This document shows, piece after piece, positions 19,101 through 27,140 of a stretch of 61,188 nt of DNA; within the stretch, counting starts at the first letter, position 1, and the number at the start of each line of letters is the position of its first letter. The stretch is from an uncultured Shinella sp. (GTDB taxonomy: Bacteria; Pseudomonadota; Alphaproteobacteria; Rhizobiales; Rhizobiaceae). The notes under the pieces were generated by a model, which did not search any database, was not told the DNA's origin, and was given only the letters and a program-made list of their open reading frames with translations. Location: positions 1 through 61,188 of the forward strand of contig NZ_CAMLFY010000015.1 in NCBI RefSeq assembly GCF_946479415.1, read 5' to 3'. The translations under genes were made by a program, and so were the position numbers.

Positions 19101-19858
19101 ACGACATTCTGGCCGGCATCGAGAACAACGAATTCGTGCCCTACTACCAGCCGCAAATCGAGGCCGGCACGCTGAAACTCGCCGGTGCCGAGGCCCTTAT
19201 CCGCTGGAACCACCCGCGCGACGGGCTGCTGACGCCCGACCGCTTCCTCAAGATCGCCGAAGACCTCAACGTCATGGCGACGCTCGACCGGATCGTGCTG
19301 GAAAAGGCGCTCATCGACTGCACCCGCTGGGCGGCGCGCGGCCTGATCATGCCGAAGATTTCCGTCAACGTCTCGGCGCGCCGCCTGCGCGACGAAAGCC
19401 TGATCGACAGCCTGACCGGCCTTTCCATCCAGCCCGGCCAGATTTCCTTCGAACTGGTGGAATCGATCTTCCTCGACGAGAGCGACGATATCGTTCTCTC
19501 CAATCTCGAACGCATCAAGGCGCTCGGCATCGACATCGAGATCGACGATTTCGGCACCGGCCATACCTCGATCGTCAGCCTCTTGAAGCTGAAGCCCAAG
19601 CGCCTGAAGATCGACCGCCAGCTCGTGGCCCCCATCCTCAAGTCGCACAACGAACAGGCGCTGGTGCGCTCGATCATCGAGATCGGCCGCTCGCTCAATA
19701 TCGAGATCGTCGCCGAAGGCGTGGAAACCATGGACCACGCCGAAATGCTCGGCCTGCTCGGCTGCGACCTCCTGCAAGGCTATGCCTTCGCCAAGCCGCT
19801 GTCCCGCGAGGACTTCCTGGCCTTCGGCAGCGAGATGCGCTGGAAGCTCGCTTCCTGA
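16169..19858 (+). CDS. CHASE-PAS3-GGDEF-EAL cyclic-di-GMP signalling protein
   Basis: 1229 residues, if translation starts at ATG 16169. Order: membrane helix 65-84, periplasmic CHASE sensor (about 85-330), second helix about 331-350, three PAS/PAC units (about 370-490, 510-630, 650-770), GGDEF with intact GGDEF at 880-884, and EAL with intact E1008-A-L and the downstream DDFGTG metal loop. Both catalytic domains look competent, so it could make and degrade c-di-GMP in response to an external ligand and to PAS signals. Start uncertain: no ribosome-binding site at 16169, and TTG at about 16304 is another candidate. Confidence 0.93.
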   Translation: MENLGLSQSGKTPGEQRGNTSISAAYKCNFKDPARTVSGSSGNDFLPLPAALRHSLASIAEWARPSLVPAAIAGVVILAAGIFYEQQNERIYRNELQAHVAGDLALIGARLQSEINSDVAALRSVANMFAVAPQQASLQFNVFARKLLLQNSHFRRVGIAPGAKVSQAFPLDGNQHYLGTDFNRFPTFRRAAQTDRSRGRPVMFGPIEFAKGGRGFHLFMPVFTTVDARHYFWGYIDGLVDERKLFTDAGLIGPDMHSRRDIRQHEPDIQLAIRDVSVADNIIDPFFGDAEIFENNPVLEVLDFPGGRWELAAVPKQGWHHPPENLTQVRMFILAAALVVIVPILLTGGLVSERQRNIARLRARERQVQSLSQRLDIALDASKIGIWEFDFASGLRNWDAQMHRLHGFPENETPQDNQWRAALHPDDAASAKAAMDFIRSGGNDYKSQYRIHMPDGSWHHIRNVGSRLIGPNGEDKLTGISWDVTEDVLLNEALKSAKEHAEVQNAELAKLTRRLDLALDAYQCGLWEADLEDGLTLWDERMHQLYGVKNTGKRIAHETWVNAIHPDDREDAQRKADTTIEEGVPYMRTSRVVHPDGTIRHVQSVGKLHVEQDGRRKLVGLAFDVTEDVLINARLKEAKERSDLQNSELEQTTRRLDLALDSYQCGLWEADLDLDRTFWDPRMHQLYGLTFTNGLVTRENWLSAIHPDDRDGIVENVGRCIQLELPYVHEARVMLADGEIRHVRSVGKIHYGHGGTRKLVGLAFDVTEDVLLKQNLKAAKEQADAKNIELELAKDRIEHNALHDPLTGLGNRRMLDDELTGIAELSETMDVRVAILHIDLDRFKQINDTLGHAAGDALLVHASEVLRASTRKGDIVARIGGDEFVVVVTNTIDQAYLSTLAKRIITLMQQPVEYEGHLCRFGVSIGVALAEGHSVNTAKLLVNADIALYRAKAMGRNRHEFFTEVLQAEIISNKRIADDILAGIENNEFVPYYQPQIEAGTLKLAGAEALIRWNHPRDGLLTPDRFLKIAEDLNVMATLDRIVLEKALIDCTRWAARGLIMPKISVNVSARRLRDESLIDSLTGLSIQPGQISFELVESIFLDESDDIVLSNLERIKALGIDIEIDDFGTGHTSIVSLLKLKPKRLKIDRQLVAPILKSHNEQALVRSIIEIGRSLNIEIVAEGVETMDHAEMLGLLGCDLLQGYAFAKPLSREDFLAFGSEMRWKLAS

Positions 19859-19884
19859 CCCGACTTGACGCGAAACCCTTGTCC

Positions 19885-19915
19885 CGCCCCCGCCTTTTCC
19901 ACTAAGGAGGGGGCG
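19885..19915 (+). terminator. GC-rich hairpin before aroC
   Basis: Arms cgccccc (19885-19891) and gggggcg (19909-19915), extended by an inner cctt/aagg stem around a 7-base loop. It lies 27 bp after the GGDEF-EAL gene. There is no T-run after it, so termination would be inefficient or factor-assisted; an mRNA end-stabilising hairpin is equally possible. Confidence 0.45.
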
Positions 19916-19941
19916 AAGATTTATCGGGTCCGGGTCCGCTC

Positions 19942-21039
19942 ATGTCGCATAACAGTTTCGGTCATCTTTTCCGTGTCACCACCTGGGGCGAAAGCCATGG
20001 GGTAGCACTCGGTTGCGTGGTGGATGGCTGCCCGCCCGGTATCCGCTTCACGCTTGCCGAAATCCAGGCCTGGCTCGACAAGCGCAAGCCCGGCCAGTCG
20101 CGTTTCGTGACGCAGCGCCGCGAGGACGATCTGGTGAAAGTACTCTCCGGCGTTATGCTGGACGAGGACGGCGAGACGATGATCACGACGGGAACGCCCG
20201 TCTCGATGATGATCGAGAACACCGACCAGCGCTCGAAGGACTATGGCGAGATCGCCAAGCGCTACCGCCCCGGTCATGCCGACTATACCTATGACACCAA
20301 ATACGGCATCCGCGACTATCGCGGCGGCGGCCGCTCGTCGGCCCGCGAGACCGCAGCACGCGTCGCCGCCGGGGGACTTGCCCGCAAGGTCGTGCCGGGA
20401 CTTTCCGTGCGCGCCGCCCTCGTGCAGATCGGCAAACACAAGATCGACCGCCGCAACTGGGACTGGAACGAGGTCGACAACAACCCGTTCTTCGCCCCGG
20501 ACCCCGCCATCGTGCCCGTCTGGGAAGACTATCTCGACGGCATCCGCAAGGCCGGCTCCTCCATCGGCGCCGTCGTGGAAGTGGTCGCCGAAGGCGTTCC
20601 GGCCGGTATCGGCGCGCCGATCTACGGCAAGCTCGACCAGGATATCGCCTCATTGCTCATGTCGATCAACGCCGTGAAGGGCGTGGAGATCGGCGAAGGC
20701 TTTGCCTCGGCCGAACTCACCGGCGAGGAAAACGCCGACGAGATGCGCATGGGCAATGACGGCAATCCGATCTTCCTGTCCAACCATGCCGGCGGCATTC
20801 TGGGCGGCATTTCCACCGGCCAGCCGGTCGTCGCGCGCTTTGCCATCAAGCCGACCTCGTCCATCCTCACCGAGCGCCGCTCGATCGATGCCGACGGCAA
20901 CAATGTCGATGTGCGCACCAAGGGCCGCCATGACCCGTGCGTGGGCATCCGCGCCGTGCCGATCGGCGAGGCCATGGTCGCCTGCGCCGTTGCAGACCAC
21001 TATCTCCGCGATCGCGGCCAGACAGGCCGTTTGAAATAA
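19942..21039 (+). CDS. aroC: chorismate synthase
   Basis: Final step of the shikimate pathway: 5-enolpyruvylshikimate 3-phosphate to chorismate with reduced FMN. 365 residues with signatures WGESHG (14-19), the FMN-binding [18 protein letters not shown] and the C-terminal [17 protein letters not shown]. Full length. Followed after 26 bp by ribB on the same strand, an arrangement that may make them one transcript. Confidence 0.97.
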   Translation: MSHNSFGHLFRVTTWGESHGVALGCVVDGCPPGIRFTLAEIQAWLDKRKPGQSRFVTQRREDDLVKVLSGVMLDEDGETMITTGTPVSMMIENTDQRSKDYGEIAKRYRPGHADYTYDTKYGIRDYRGGGRSSARETAARVAAGGLARKVVPGLSVRAALVQIGKHKIDRRNWDWNEVDNNPFFAPDPAIVPVWEDYLDGIRKAGSSIGAVVEVVAEGVPAGIGAPIYGKLDQDIASLLMSINAVKGVEIGEGFASAELTGEENADEMRMGNDGNPIFLSNHAGGILGGISTGQPVVARFAIKPTSSILTERRSIDADGNNVDVRTKGRHDPCVGIRAVPIGEAMVACAVADHYLRDRGQTGRLK

Positions 21040-21065
21040 TTGGCCGCCTGAAAGAGGATTTTGCC

Positions 21066-22166
21066 ATGAGCTACGATCAGAAGCGTGTCGTCGATGCCAT
21101 CCGCGCCTTCGAGGCCGGCGAAATCGTCGTCGTGATGGATGACGACGGCCGCGAGAACGAGGGCGACCTCATCGTCGCCGCGGTGCACTGCACGCCGGAA
21201 AAGATGGCCTTCATCGTGCGCCACACGTCCGGCATCGTCTGCACGCCCATGCCGCGCGAGGAGGCCAAGCGCCTGAACCTCAACGCCATGGTGGCGGAAA
21301 ACGATTCGGCCCACACCACCGCCTTCACCGTCTCGGTCGATTTCAAGCACGGCACGACGACGGGCATTTCCGCCGACGACCGCACGCTGACGGTGCGCAA
21401 CCTCGCCAATCCGAATGTCGGCGCATCCGATTTCGTGCGCCCCGGCCACATTTTCCCGCTGGTTTCGCGCGAAGGCGGCGTGCTGATGCGCTCGGGCCAT
21501 ACGGAAGCCGCCGTCGATCTCTGCAAGCTCGCGAGCCTCCCGCCGATCGGCGTGATCAGCGAGCTCGTCAACGACGACGGCACCGTGATGCGCGGTCCGC
21601 AGGTTGCGGCCTTCGCGGAAAAGAACGGCCTGAAACAGGTCTCCGTCGCCGATCTCATCGCCTACCGCCAACGCAAGGAAACCCTGATCGAGCAGGTCGG
21701 CAGCTTCGACATCGAGACGCCCTACGGCAAGGCGAAGGCTCTGACCTACACCCTGCCCTGGGATCCGATGCAGCACCTCGCCGTCGTCTTCGGCGACATC
21801 AGGGACGGCGTCGACATTCCGGTGCGCCTGCATCTCGAAAATGTCGGCGACGACGTTTTTGGCGCGGGCCGCCAGATCGACGGCATCATGAAGCGCATTG
21901 CCGAACAGGGTCGCGGGGTCATCGTCTATCTGCGCGAAGGCTCCGTCGGCGTCGGCCAGTCCTCCACAGCCCGCAAGGGAAAACACGACCGCGAAGGCCA
22001 TGACGAAGCGCAGGCCCGCGAAAGCGAATGGCTGGAAATCGGCCTCGGTGCGCAGATCCTGAAGGATCTCGGCATCACCTCGATCCGCCTGATGGCCTCC
22101 CGCGAGCGCCACTATGTCGGCCTCGAGGGCTTTGGCATAGAGATCAGCGCGACGGACCTCTGCTGA
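21066..22166 (+). CDS. ribB: 3,4-dihydroxy-2-butanone-4-phosphate synthase with degenerate GTP cyclohydrolase II domain
   Basis: Riboflavin synthesis enzyme converting ribulose 5-phosphate to the four-carbon unit of lumazine. ATG 21066 follows AGAGGATTTTGCC. 366 residues: RibB domain about 1-203 with the acidic loop DDDGRENEGDL and HTEAAVDLCKLA; then a RibA-like domain about 210-366. In the second domain the three zinc cysteines are gone: the H-x-E-C-L-T-G-D position reads HLENVGDD (N259 for Cys) and no C-x-C follows. So GTP cyclohydrolase II activity is not expected, as in RibBX-type proteins. Confidence 0.93.
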   Translation: MSYDQKRVVDAIRAFEAGEIVVVMDDDGRENEGDLIVAAVHCTPEKMAFIVRHTSGIVCTPMPREEAKRLNLNAMVAENDSAHTTAFTVSVDFKHGTTTGISADDRTLTVRNLANPNVGASDFVRPGHIFPLVSREGGVLMRSGHTEAAVDLCKLASLPPIGVISELVNDDGTVMRGPQVAAFAEKNGLKQVSVADLIAYRQRKETLIEQVGSFDIETPYGKAKALTYTLPWDPMQHLAVVFGDIRDGVDIPVRLHLENVGDDVFGAGRQIDGIMKRIAEQGRGVIVYLREGSVGVGQSSTARKGKHDREGHDEAQARESEWLEIGLGAQILKDLGITSIRLMASRERHYVGLEGFGIEISATDLC

Positions 22167-22177
22167 ACCCCGAATAT

Positions 22178-22233
22178 CCCGCGGCTCCGAAACGTTTGCC
22201 TTTGGCGCGACGCTTCGGATCGCGGGGTTTTCT
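22178..22233 (+). terminator. intrinsic terminator after ribB
   Basis: Imperfect 13-14 base arms, cccgcggctccgaa (22178-22191) and ttcggatcgcggg (22214-22226), followed by GTTTTCT. It sits 12 bp past the ribB stop and just before the ribosome-binding site of the next gene. Confidence 0.7.
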
Positions 22234-22249
22234 GTGGGGACATCAGGGC

Positions 22250-23209
22250 ATGTGGGACTTCAGCATAGGCAAGACCATCGGCATCCTGCTGAAGACCATG
22301 CCCTTCATCATCACTCGGATGGTGATCTATTTCGTCATCACGCTCGCCTTCATTCTGGCGACGGGCACGGGGGCCGGCATCGGCTATGGTGTCGGCTCGC
22401 TCTCCGACAGCCCGGAATCCTTCGCCGTCTGGGGCGGCATTTTCGGCATGGGACTGGTCGGCACCGCCGTCTACTGGGCGCGCGAATGGCTGCTCTACAT
22501 GGTCAAGGCCGCCCATATCGCCGTCATGGTCAAGCTGATCGACGGTGAACCGCTGCCCGACGGCAAGGGCCAGGTCGCCTATGGCCGCGAGGTCGTCACC
22601 GCCCGCTTCGGCGAGGCCAACGTGCTCTTCGCGCTCGACCAGCTCATCAAGGGCGTGATCGCCGCCATCACCGGCCTGCTCGGCGGCATCGCGGCCTTCC
22701 TGCCCATTCCCGGTCTCGACGGCATCGTGCGCTTCGCCAACACCGTCATCCGCCTATCCCTGACCTATGTCGATGAGATCATCCTCGGCTACAACATCCG
22801 CACGGGCAGCGACAATGCCTGGGAAAGCTCGCGCCGCGGCCTCGTGCTCTATGCGCAGAACGGCCTGAAGATGGTGAAGAATGCCGTCTGGCTCTCCATC
22901 TTCCTGTGGATCCTCTCCATCGTCGTCTTCCTCCTGGCGCTGGCACCGGCCGCCGCCGTGGTCTATCTCTTCCCCGGCGATCTCACCGCCCTCACCTTCA
23001 TCGTCGCCATCGTCTTCGCCTGGGCCTTCAAGGCCGCCGTGCTCGAACCCTTCGCCATCGCCGCCCTGATGGCCGTCTATTTCGACACGATCCGCGGCCA
23101 GGTGCCCGACCCGGACTGGGACGCCAAGCTGACAGGGGCTTCGGAGAAGTTTCGCGCACTGACGGAGCAGGCCAAGGGCGCCTTTGGCGGGCGGCCGGTA
23201 ACCGTTTGA
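22250..23209 (+). CDS. polytopic membrane protein of unknown function
   Basis: 319 residues from ATG 22250, chosen for the GGGGAC ribosome-binding site seven bases ahead. At least five hydrophobic segments: about 17-50, 65-85, 140-165, 215-245 and 250-290. The loop VYWAREWLLYMVKAAHIAVMVKLIDG and the motif YVDEIILGYNI stand out and look conserved, but I do not recognise a named family. No signal peptide or catalytic motif. It probably has its own promoter, because a terminator separates it from ribB. Confidence 0.8.
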   Translation: MWDFSIGKTIGILLKTMPFIITRMVIYFVITLAFILATGTGAGIGYGVGSLSDSPESFAVWGGIFGMGLVGTAVYWAREWLLYMVKAAHIAVMVKLIDGEPLPDGKGQVAYGREVVTARFGEANVLFALDQLIKGVIAAITGLLGGIAAFLPIPGLDGIVRFANTVIRLSLTYVDEIILGYNIRTGSDNAWESSRRGLVLYAQNGLKMVKNAVWLSIFLWILSIVVFLLALAPAAAVVYLFPGDLTALTFIVAIVFAWAFKAAVLEPFAIAALMAVYFDTIRGQVPDPDWDAKLTGASEKFRALTEQAKGAFGGRPVTV

Positions 23210-23264
23210 ATACCCCGGCGGAATAGCTTCCCGAGGCGCCGCGCCTTGAACCGGGGAGACTCAC

Positions 23265-23849
23265 TTGATCGTTCTGGAAGATCGCCTCTGGAGCAGCTTT
23301 TCCTGCGGCTCCCGGATGCTGATAATACCTGCTGGCATCATCGCCTTCTGCCTTCTGACTATTGGCTTTGCGCGTTTGAAGGAAGCTGCATCCAGATCGT
23401 TGCGAGGCGTCCAGCCACGCACCAATTCGGACCTAACGGATAGCTTTCTTACGCATCGCGCCACGGTCGTCCTTGGCACGACGGCCCTTCTTTCGGTTTC
23501 CTTTGTCGCATCCGTCTCACCGAACGTCACCTATATTGCGAGCGATGGGTCAAGCATCGTTGAAAACGGTTGTCATGCGACGACAACATACACCAAGGAA
23601 ATCAGGCTCGATTTCTCGAGCGCCATATATGAGCACAAGACAAGTCGGCGACGATCGCGAGAGACCCACCGGCTGCTTGTTTCGGACGGTAGAAGTACCA
23701 TCATTCTGAAGCTTGGCGGTCAAAAGGATTACGCCATATTGGCCCGCATCGCACCGAAACCTATGGCGCAATATGCAAAAGCGTTGCGTGAAAGTAGCAG
23801 GCCTATTCCTGCACCCCTTCTGCATCTTCTACAGCAGAGTGATGGGTAA
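23265..23849 (+). CDS. hypothetical membrane protein of atypical composition
   Basis: 194 residues from TTG 23265, with GGGGAG 12 bp upstream. Two likely membrane helices, about 18-37 (MLIIPAGIIAFCLLTIGFA) and 66-86, followed by a soluble domain with a possible beta-rich core (TTTYTKEIRLDFSSAIYE, RLLVSDGRSTIILKLGG). The fold resembles bacterial PH-like or other small membrane-anchored domains only vaguely; I assign no family. Codon use is visibly less GC-rich than its neighbours, suggesting recent acquisition. Confidence 0.6.
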   Translation: MIVLEDRLWSSFSCGSRMLIIPAGIIAFCLLTIGFARLKEAASRSLRGVQPRTNSDLTDSFLTHRATVVLGTTALLSVSFVASVSPNVTYIASDGSSIVENGCHATTTYTKEIRLDFSSAIYEHKTSRRRSRETHRLLVSDGRSTIILKLGGQKDYAILARIAPKPMAQYAKALRESSRPIPAPLLHLLQQSDG

Positions 23850-23864
23850 AGGCCGCCGAGAAGC

Positions 23865-25064
23865 CTAGCCCTCCTCACCTTTCCACCCATCCAGATACCG
23901 CACGCTCTCCACCCCGGTAAACTTCGCAAGCCGCGCCAGTTCCGCCTCCAGCTTCTCCAGCCGCCCCGCCGATGCGCGAACCTTCGGCTCCCACCAGAGG
24001 CGTTTGACGTCGAGCGTGCCAGCCTTGCGGTCGGCTTTCATGTCGATGCGGCCGACGAGGCGGTCGCCTTCGAGGAGCGGGAAGACGTAGTAGCCGTATT
24101 GGCGCTTCGGCTCCGGCACGAAGACTTCGATGCGGTAATAATAGCCGAAGAGGCGTTCGGTGCGGTTGCGGTCGCGGATCAGAGGATCGAAGGGCGAGAG
24201 GACGCGCAGGCGGGCGGGCGGCTCGGGGATATCGCCGAGATTATCAGGGAAACCGTCGAAGGCGTAGGCGAGGCGCGGCTTGCCGCCATCGGCGGTTTCG
24301 ATCGAGACGGGGCGCAGTTCGTCGCGGTGCGCGTCCACCCAGGTCTTGGCCTCCTCCGGCGAGATCAGCGCCCAGAAGGCGGCGATTTCGCCATGGGTGG
24401 CAAAACCCAGCCGGGTCAGCGCGCTGCGGCAGGCCCAGTCGACGAATGCCTCGTGCTCGACGGCGGGCTCGTGATGGTGCGGCGGCACCACGCGTTCGGT
24501 GAGATCATAGACCTTCTGGAAATTCTCGCGCCTGCATATGCAGAGTTTGCCGGTGTGCCAGAGGAATTCCAGCGCCGTCTTGTTCGGATGCCAGTTCCAC
24601 CAGCCGCCGGACTTGTGATCGTCCGTCTTCAGCTCGCGCGACAGCACGGCGCCGCCGGACGCGATGCGCTCATAGGTCTCGTCGAACGCCTTGTCGAAGC
24701 CCTCCCCCTGCCACTTGCTCCAGCGCTCGAGGATCGACGCTTCCTTGCGGCGGAAACGGTGTTTCCAATAGCGGAAGAAGGCGCTCGGAATGATCGAGGC
24801 ATCGTGCGTCCAGTGCTCGAAGAGATCGCCGTCCTTTTCCAGAAGCTCCGTCAGGTGCTCGCGCCGGTAGGTCTGGTTGCGCGAGAAGAGGATCTGGTGA
24901 TGCGCCCGCTCGACGGTGGCGATGCTGTCCACCTGCACGAAGCCGATATCGTGGATGAGCTGCAACAGCCCCGCCTTGCCAAGCTGCCGGCCGGGCGATC
25001 CGCTGAGCCCCTGGCGGGCGAGGAAGATACGGCGGGCGTCGCTATTCGAAAGAAGAATCGTCAT
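23865..25064 (-). CDS. YcaQ/AlkZ-family DNA glycosylase-like winged-helix protein
   Basis: 399 residues from ATG 25064 (MTILLSNSDARRIFLARQGL), which starts exactly at the family's first helix; an ATG 36 bases upstream adds an unlikely leader. The family (HTH_42) unhooks interstrand DNA crosslinks and removes bulky alkyl lesions. The catalytic Q-x-D is present in IGFVQVDSIATVERAHHQ (about 42-44), as is the long tandem winged-helix body and the C-terminal beta barrel with GRIDMKADRKAGTLDVKRLWWEP. Acts in DNA repair, alone in its transcription unit. Confidence 0.88.
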   Translation of the reverse strand: MTILLSNSDARRIFLARQGLSGSPGRQLGKAGLLQLIHDIGFVQVDSIATVERAHHQILFSRNQTYRREHLTELLEKDGDLFEHWTHDASIIPSAFFRYWKHRFRRKEASILERWSKWQGEGFDKAFDETYERIASGGAVLSRELKTDDHKSGGWWNWHPNKTALEFLWHTGKLCICRRENFQKVYDLTERVVPPHHHEPAVEHEAFVDWACRSALTRLGFATHGEIAAFWALISPEEAKTWVDAHRDELRPVSIETADGGKPRLAYAFDGFPDNLGDIPEPPARLRVLSPFDPLIRDRNRTERLFGYYYRIEVFVPEPKRQYGYYVFPLLEGDRLVGRIDMKADRKAGTLDVKRLWWEPKVRASAGRLEKLEAELARLAKFTGVESVRYLDGWKGEEG

Positions 25065-25201
25065 GCCGGATGATAGGCATATATTCTTGGTTTGTTCCAC
25101 CCGTTTTCCGTGAGGTTGATCGCGGCCCGGAATGACGTCTCAACATTTTCTGCGGATTGTTCAACATAATTGCGGCAGGCCATCACAAAAACCCTTCGCA
25201 C

Positions 25202-25211
25202 CTATCGATAA
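25202..25211 (+). promoter_or_regulatory. BioR-like biotin operator
   Basis: ctatcgataa matches the BioR consensus TTATMKATAA (M = A/C, K = G/T; recalled from comparative work on alphaproteobacterial biotin regulons) at nine of ten positions. It lies 39 bp before the bioM start, where a GntR-family BioR repressor would act. A partly symmetric acctat...ataggt pair surrounds it (25200-25225). Confidence 0.7.
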
Positions 25212-25250
25212 ATTGCTTATAGGTCCTGCACCCATCCGCGAACCGGGGCC

Positions 25251-25937
25251 TTGCTCTTGGACATCGTCTTCTCCGCTGCCACGGTGGCCTATGGCAGCCG
25301 CACGGCGCTCCAGCCGCTGGATTTGCAGCTCTCAGAGCAACGCATCGGCGTCGTCGGCCTCAACGGCTCCGGCAAGACGACCATGGCGCGGCTGATCAAC
25401 GGACTGGTCAAGCCGACCGCCGGCACCGTCACGGTCGGCGGGCTCGATACGGTCGGCGACGAGCAGGCGGCGCGCGGCAAGACCGGTTTCATCTTCCAGA
25501 ATCCGCAGCACCAGATGATCCTGCCGATCCTGGCAGAGGACATCGCCTTCGGCCTGAAGAACCGCGGGCTCGGCAAGGCCGAGATCGCCGAGCGCACCGA
25601 GGCCGTGCTGGACCGTTTCGGCATTTCCCATCTCGCCCGCCGCCGCGTGCATGAGCTTTCCGGCGGCGAGACGCAGCTCGGCGCCATTGCCAGCGTGCTC
25701 GTCACCGGCCCGGAGCTTCTGATCCTCGACGAGCCGACCAACCAGCTCGACCTGAAGAACCGCGCGCTGATCGCACGCACCATTGCCGGCCTGCCCGAGC
25801 AGGTGCTCGTGATCACCCATGATCTAACACTGATCGAGGATTTCGATCGCGTTCTGGTGTTCCACGAGGGGCGGTTGGCGGCGGATGACCGGCCGACGGA
25901 GGCAATCCGCGCCTACCGGGAGATCGCGGCATGCTGA
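25251..25937 (+). CDS. bioM: biotin ECF transporter ATPase
   Basis: Energising ATP-binding subunit of the BioMNY energy-coupling-factor biotin importer. 228 residues from TTG 25251: Walker A GLNGSGKTT (36-44), Q-loop FQNPQHQ (82-88), signature LSGGE (136-140), Walker B LLILDEP (156-162), H-loop VITHDL. The Q-loop spacing and FQNP are typical of ECF A-components. Overlaps bioN by seven bases. Predicted to be repressed by BioR when biotin is plentiful. Confidence 0.93.
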   Translation: MLLDIVFSAATVAYGSRTALQPLDLQLSEQRIGVVGLNGSGKTTMARLINGLVKPTAGTVTVGGLDTVGDEQAARGKTGFIFQNPQHQMILPILAEDIAFGLKNRGLGKAEIAERTEAVLDRFGISHLARRRVHELSGGETQLGAIASVLVTGPELLILDEPTNQLDLKNRALIARTIAGLPEQVLVITHDLTLIEDFDRVLVFHEGRLAADDRPTEAIRAYREIAAC

Positions 25938-26536
25938 ACGGGCTCGATATCGAGGGCAACTCGCCGCTACATCGCCTGCCGGTGCGCGCCAAGCTGATCG
26001 TGCTGTTTGCCGCCGCCATCGTGCTGTTCCTGCTTTCCGATCTGCGCCTGCTCGTGCCGGTACTCGGCCTTTCCGTGGCGCTCTATCTCTCCACGGGCAT
26101 CGGCCTTGCCGAGGCAGTGCGGCGCACGCGCTTCGTGCTGTTCACCGTGCTGCTCGTCGCGGCGGCGAACTATCTCTTCCACTCGCCGCACGAGGGCGCC
26201 GTCGTCTTCTGCCGGCTTTCGACACTGGTGCTGCTGGCCGCCGCCGTGACGGCGACGACGGGCATTTCCGCTTTCATGGACGAGATCACCCGGCTGATCA
26301 CGCCGCTGGAGCGATTCGGTTTCGTGCGGGCGGCGGATGTCAGCCTCGCGGTCGGCCTCGTCATCCGCTTCGTGCCGGAGATTTTTGCGCGCTACGGCGA
26401 GATTTCAGCCGCGCACAAGGCGCGCGGTCTGCCGGTGCGGCCGCTCACCACGCTCGTTCCGCTCATCATCCTGACGCTGAAGGACGCGGACACGATCGCC
26501 ATGGCGATTGACGCGCGCGGCTTTCGGCGTCAGTAA
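25931..26536 (+). CDS. bioN: biotin ECF transporter T component
   Basis: Transmembrane coupling subunit linking BioM to the substrate-binding BioY. 201 residues with an N-terminal PVRAKLI amphipathic start, five or so hydrophobic segments, and the conserved coupling motif AARG-like sequence AHKARGLP and AIDARGFRR near the end, which contact the ATPases. Starts inside bioM, and bioY follows 36 bp later. Confidence 0.92.
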   Translation: MLNGLDIEGNSPLHRLPVRAKLIVLFAAAIVLFLLSDLRLLVPVLGLSVALYLSTGIGLAEAVRRTRFVLFTVLLVAAANYLFHSPHEGAVVFCRLSTLVLLAAAVTATTGISAFMDEITRLITPLERFGFVRAADVSLAVGLVIRFVPEIFARYGEISAAHKARGLPVRPLTTLVPLIILTLKDADTIAMAIDARGFRRQ

Positions 26537-26572
26537 GAATTCGACCCAATTTTGTCCAACAGGAATCCCGAC

Positions 26573-27136
26573 ATGAAAACCAGAGACATCGTCCTCATCG
26601 CCCTCTTCGCCGCGATCATCGTGGTGCTGGGCCTGCTGCCGCCGATCACGCTCGGCTTCATTCCGGTGCCGATCACCGCGCAGTCGCTCGGCGTCATGCT
26701 GGCCGGCTGCATTCTCGGCGCCAAGCGCGGTGCGATCGCCGTGCTGCTCGTGCTGCTGCTCGTCGCCATCGGCCTGCCGGTGCTTTCTGGCGGCCGCGGC
26801 GGCCTTGCGGTCTTCGCCGGCCCGACGGGCGGCTACCTTATCGGCTGGGTCTTCGGCGCCATGGTCTGCGGCCTCATCGCCGAGCGCCTTGTCAGGGAAG
26901 AGCAGCCGGAACTGTCGCAGTTCCTGTCCTTCCTCACCGCTTCGGCCATCGGCGGCATCGTCGTCGTCTATCTCTTCGGCATGCCTTGGCTCGCCTATAT
27001 GAGCGGCAAGGCCTTCCTCGAGACGGCCGTCGCCTCGCTCATCTTCCTGCCGGGCGACCTCGTCAAGGCCTTCGTCGCCATGCTGGCCGGCCGCGCCGTG
27101 CTGGCGGGCTATCCGCTTCTGCCGCAGCGCGCCTGA
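26573..27136 (+). CDS. bioY: biotin transporter substrate-binding component
   Basis: Membrane protein that binds biotin with high affinity. 187 residues from ATG 26573, behind CAGGAAT. Six hydrophobic segments and the BioY signatures PITAQSLGVMLAGCILG, SGGRGGLAVFAGPTGGYLIGW and FLPGDLVKAFVA are present. With bioM and bioN it makes a complete biotin importer; the next gene starts four bases after its stop, so the operon continues. Confidence 0.96.
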   Translation: MKTRDIVLIALFAAIIVVLGLLPPITLGFIPVPITAQSLGVMLAGCILGAKRGAIAVLLVLLLVAIGLPVLSGGRGGLAVFAGPTGGYLIGWVFGAMVCGLIAERLVREEQPELSQFLSFLTASAIGGIVVVYLFGMPWLAYMSGKAFLETAVASLIFLPGDLVKAFVAMLAGRAVLAGYPLLPQRA

Positions 27137-27140
27137 GCCG

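Noticed and set aside
16286..19777. 1163-codon open frame on the minus strand
   Set aside because: Antisense shadow of the CHASE-PAS-GGDEF-EAL gene; no recognisable domain in the antisense product.
20937..21065. Upstream extension of ribB into aroC
   Set aside because: The extra 43 codons overlap the end of aroC and are unlike RibB; ATG 21066 starts at the conserved N-terminus.
21040..21065. FMN riboswitch ahead of ribB
   Set aside because: Only 26 bp separate aroC and ribB and no FMN-element block is visible; nothing supports one.
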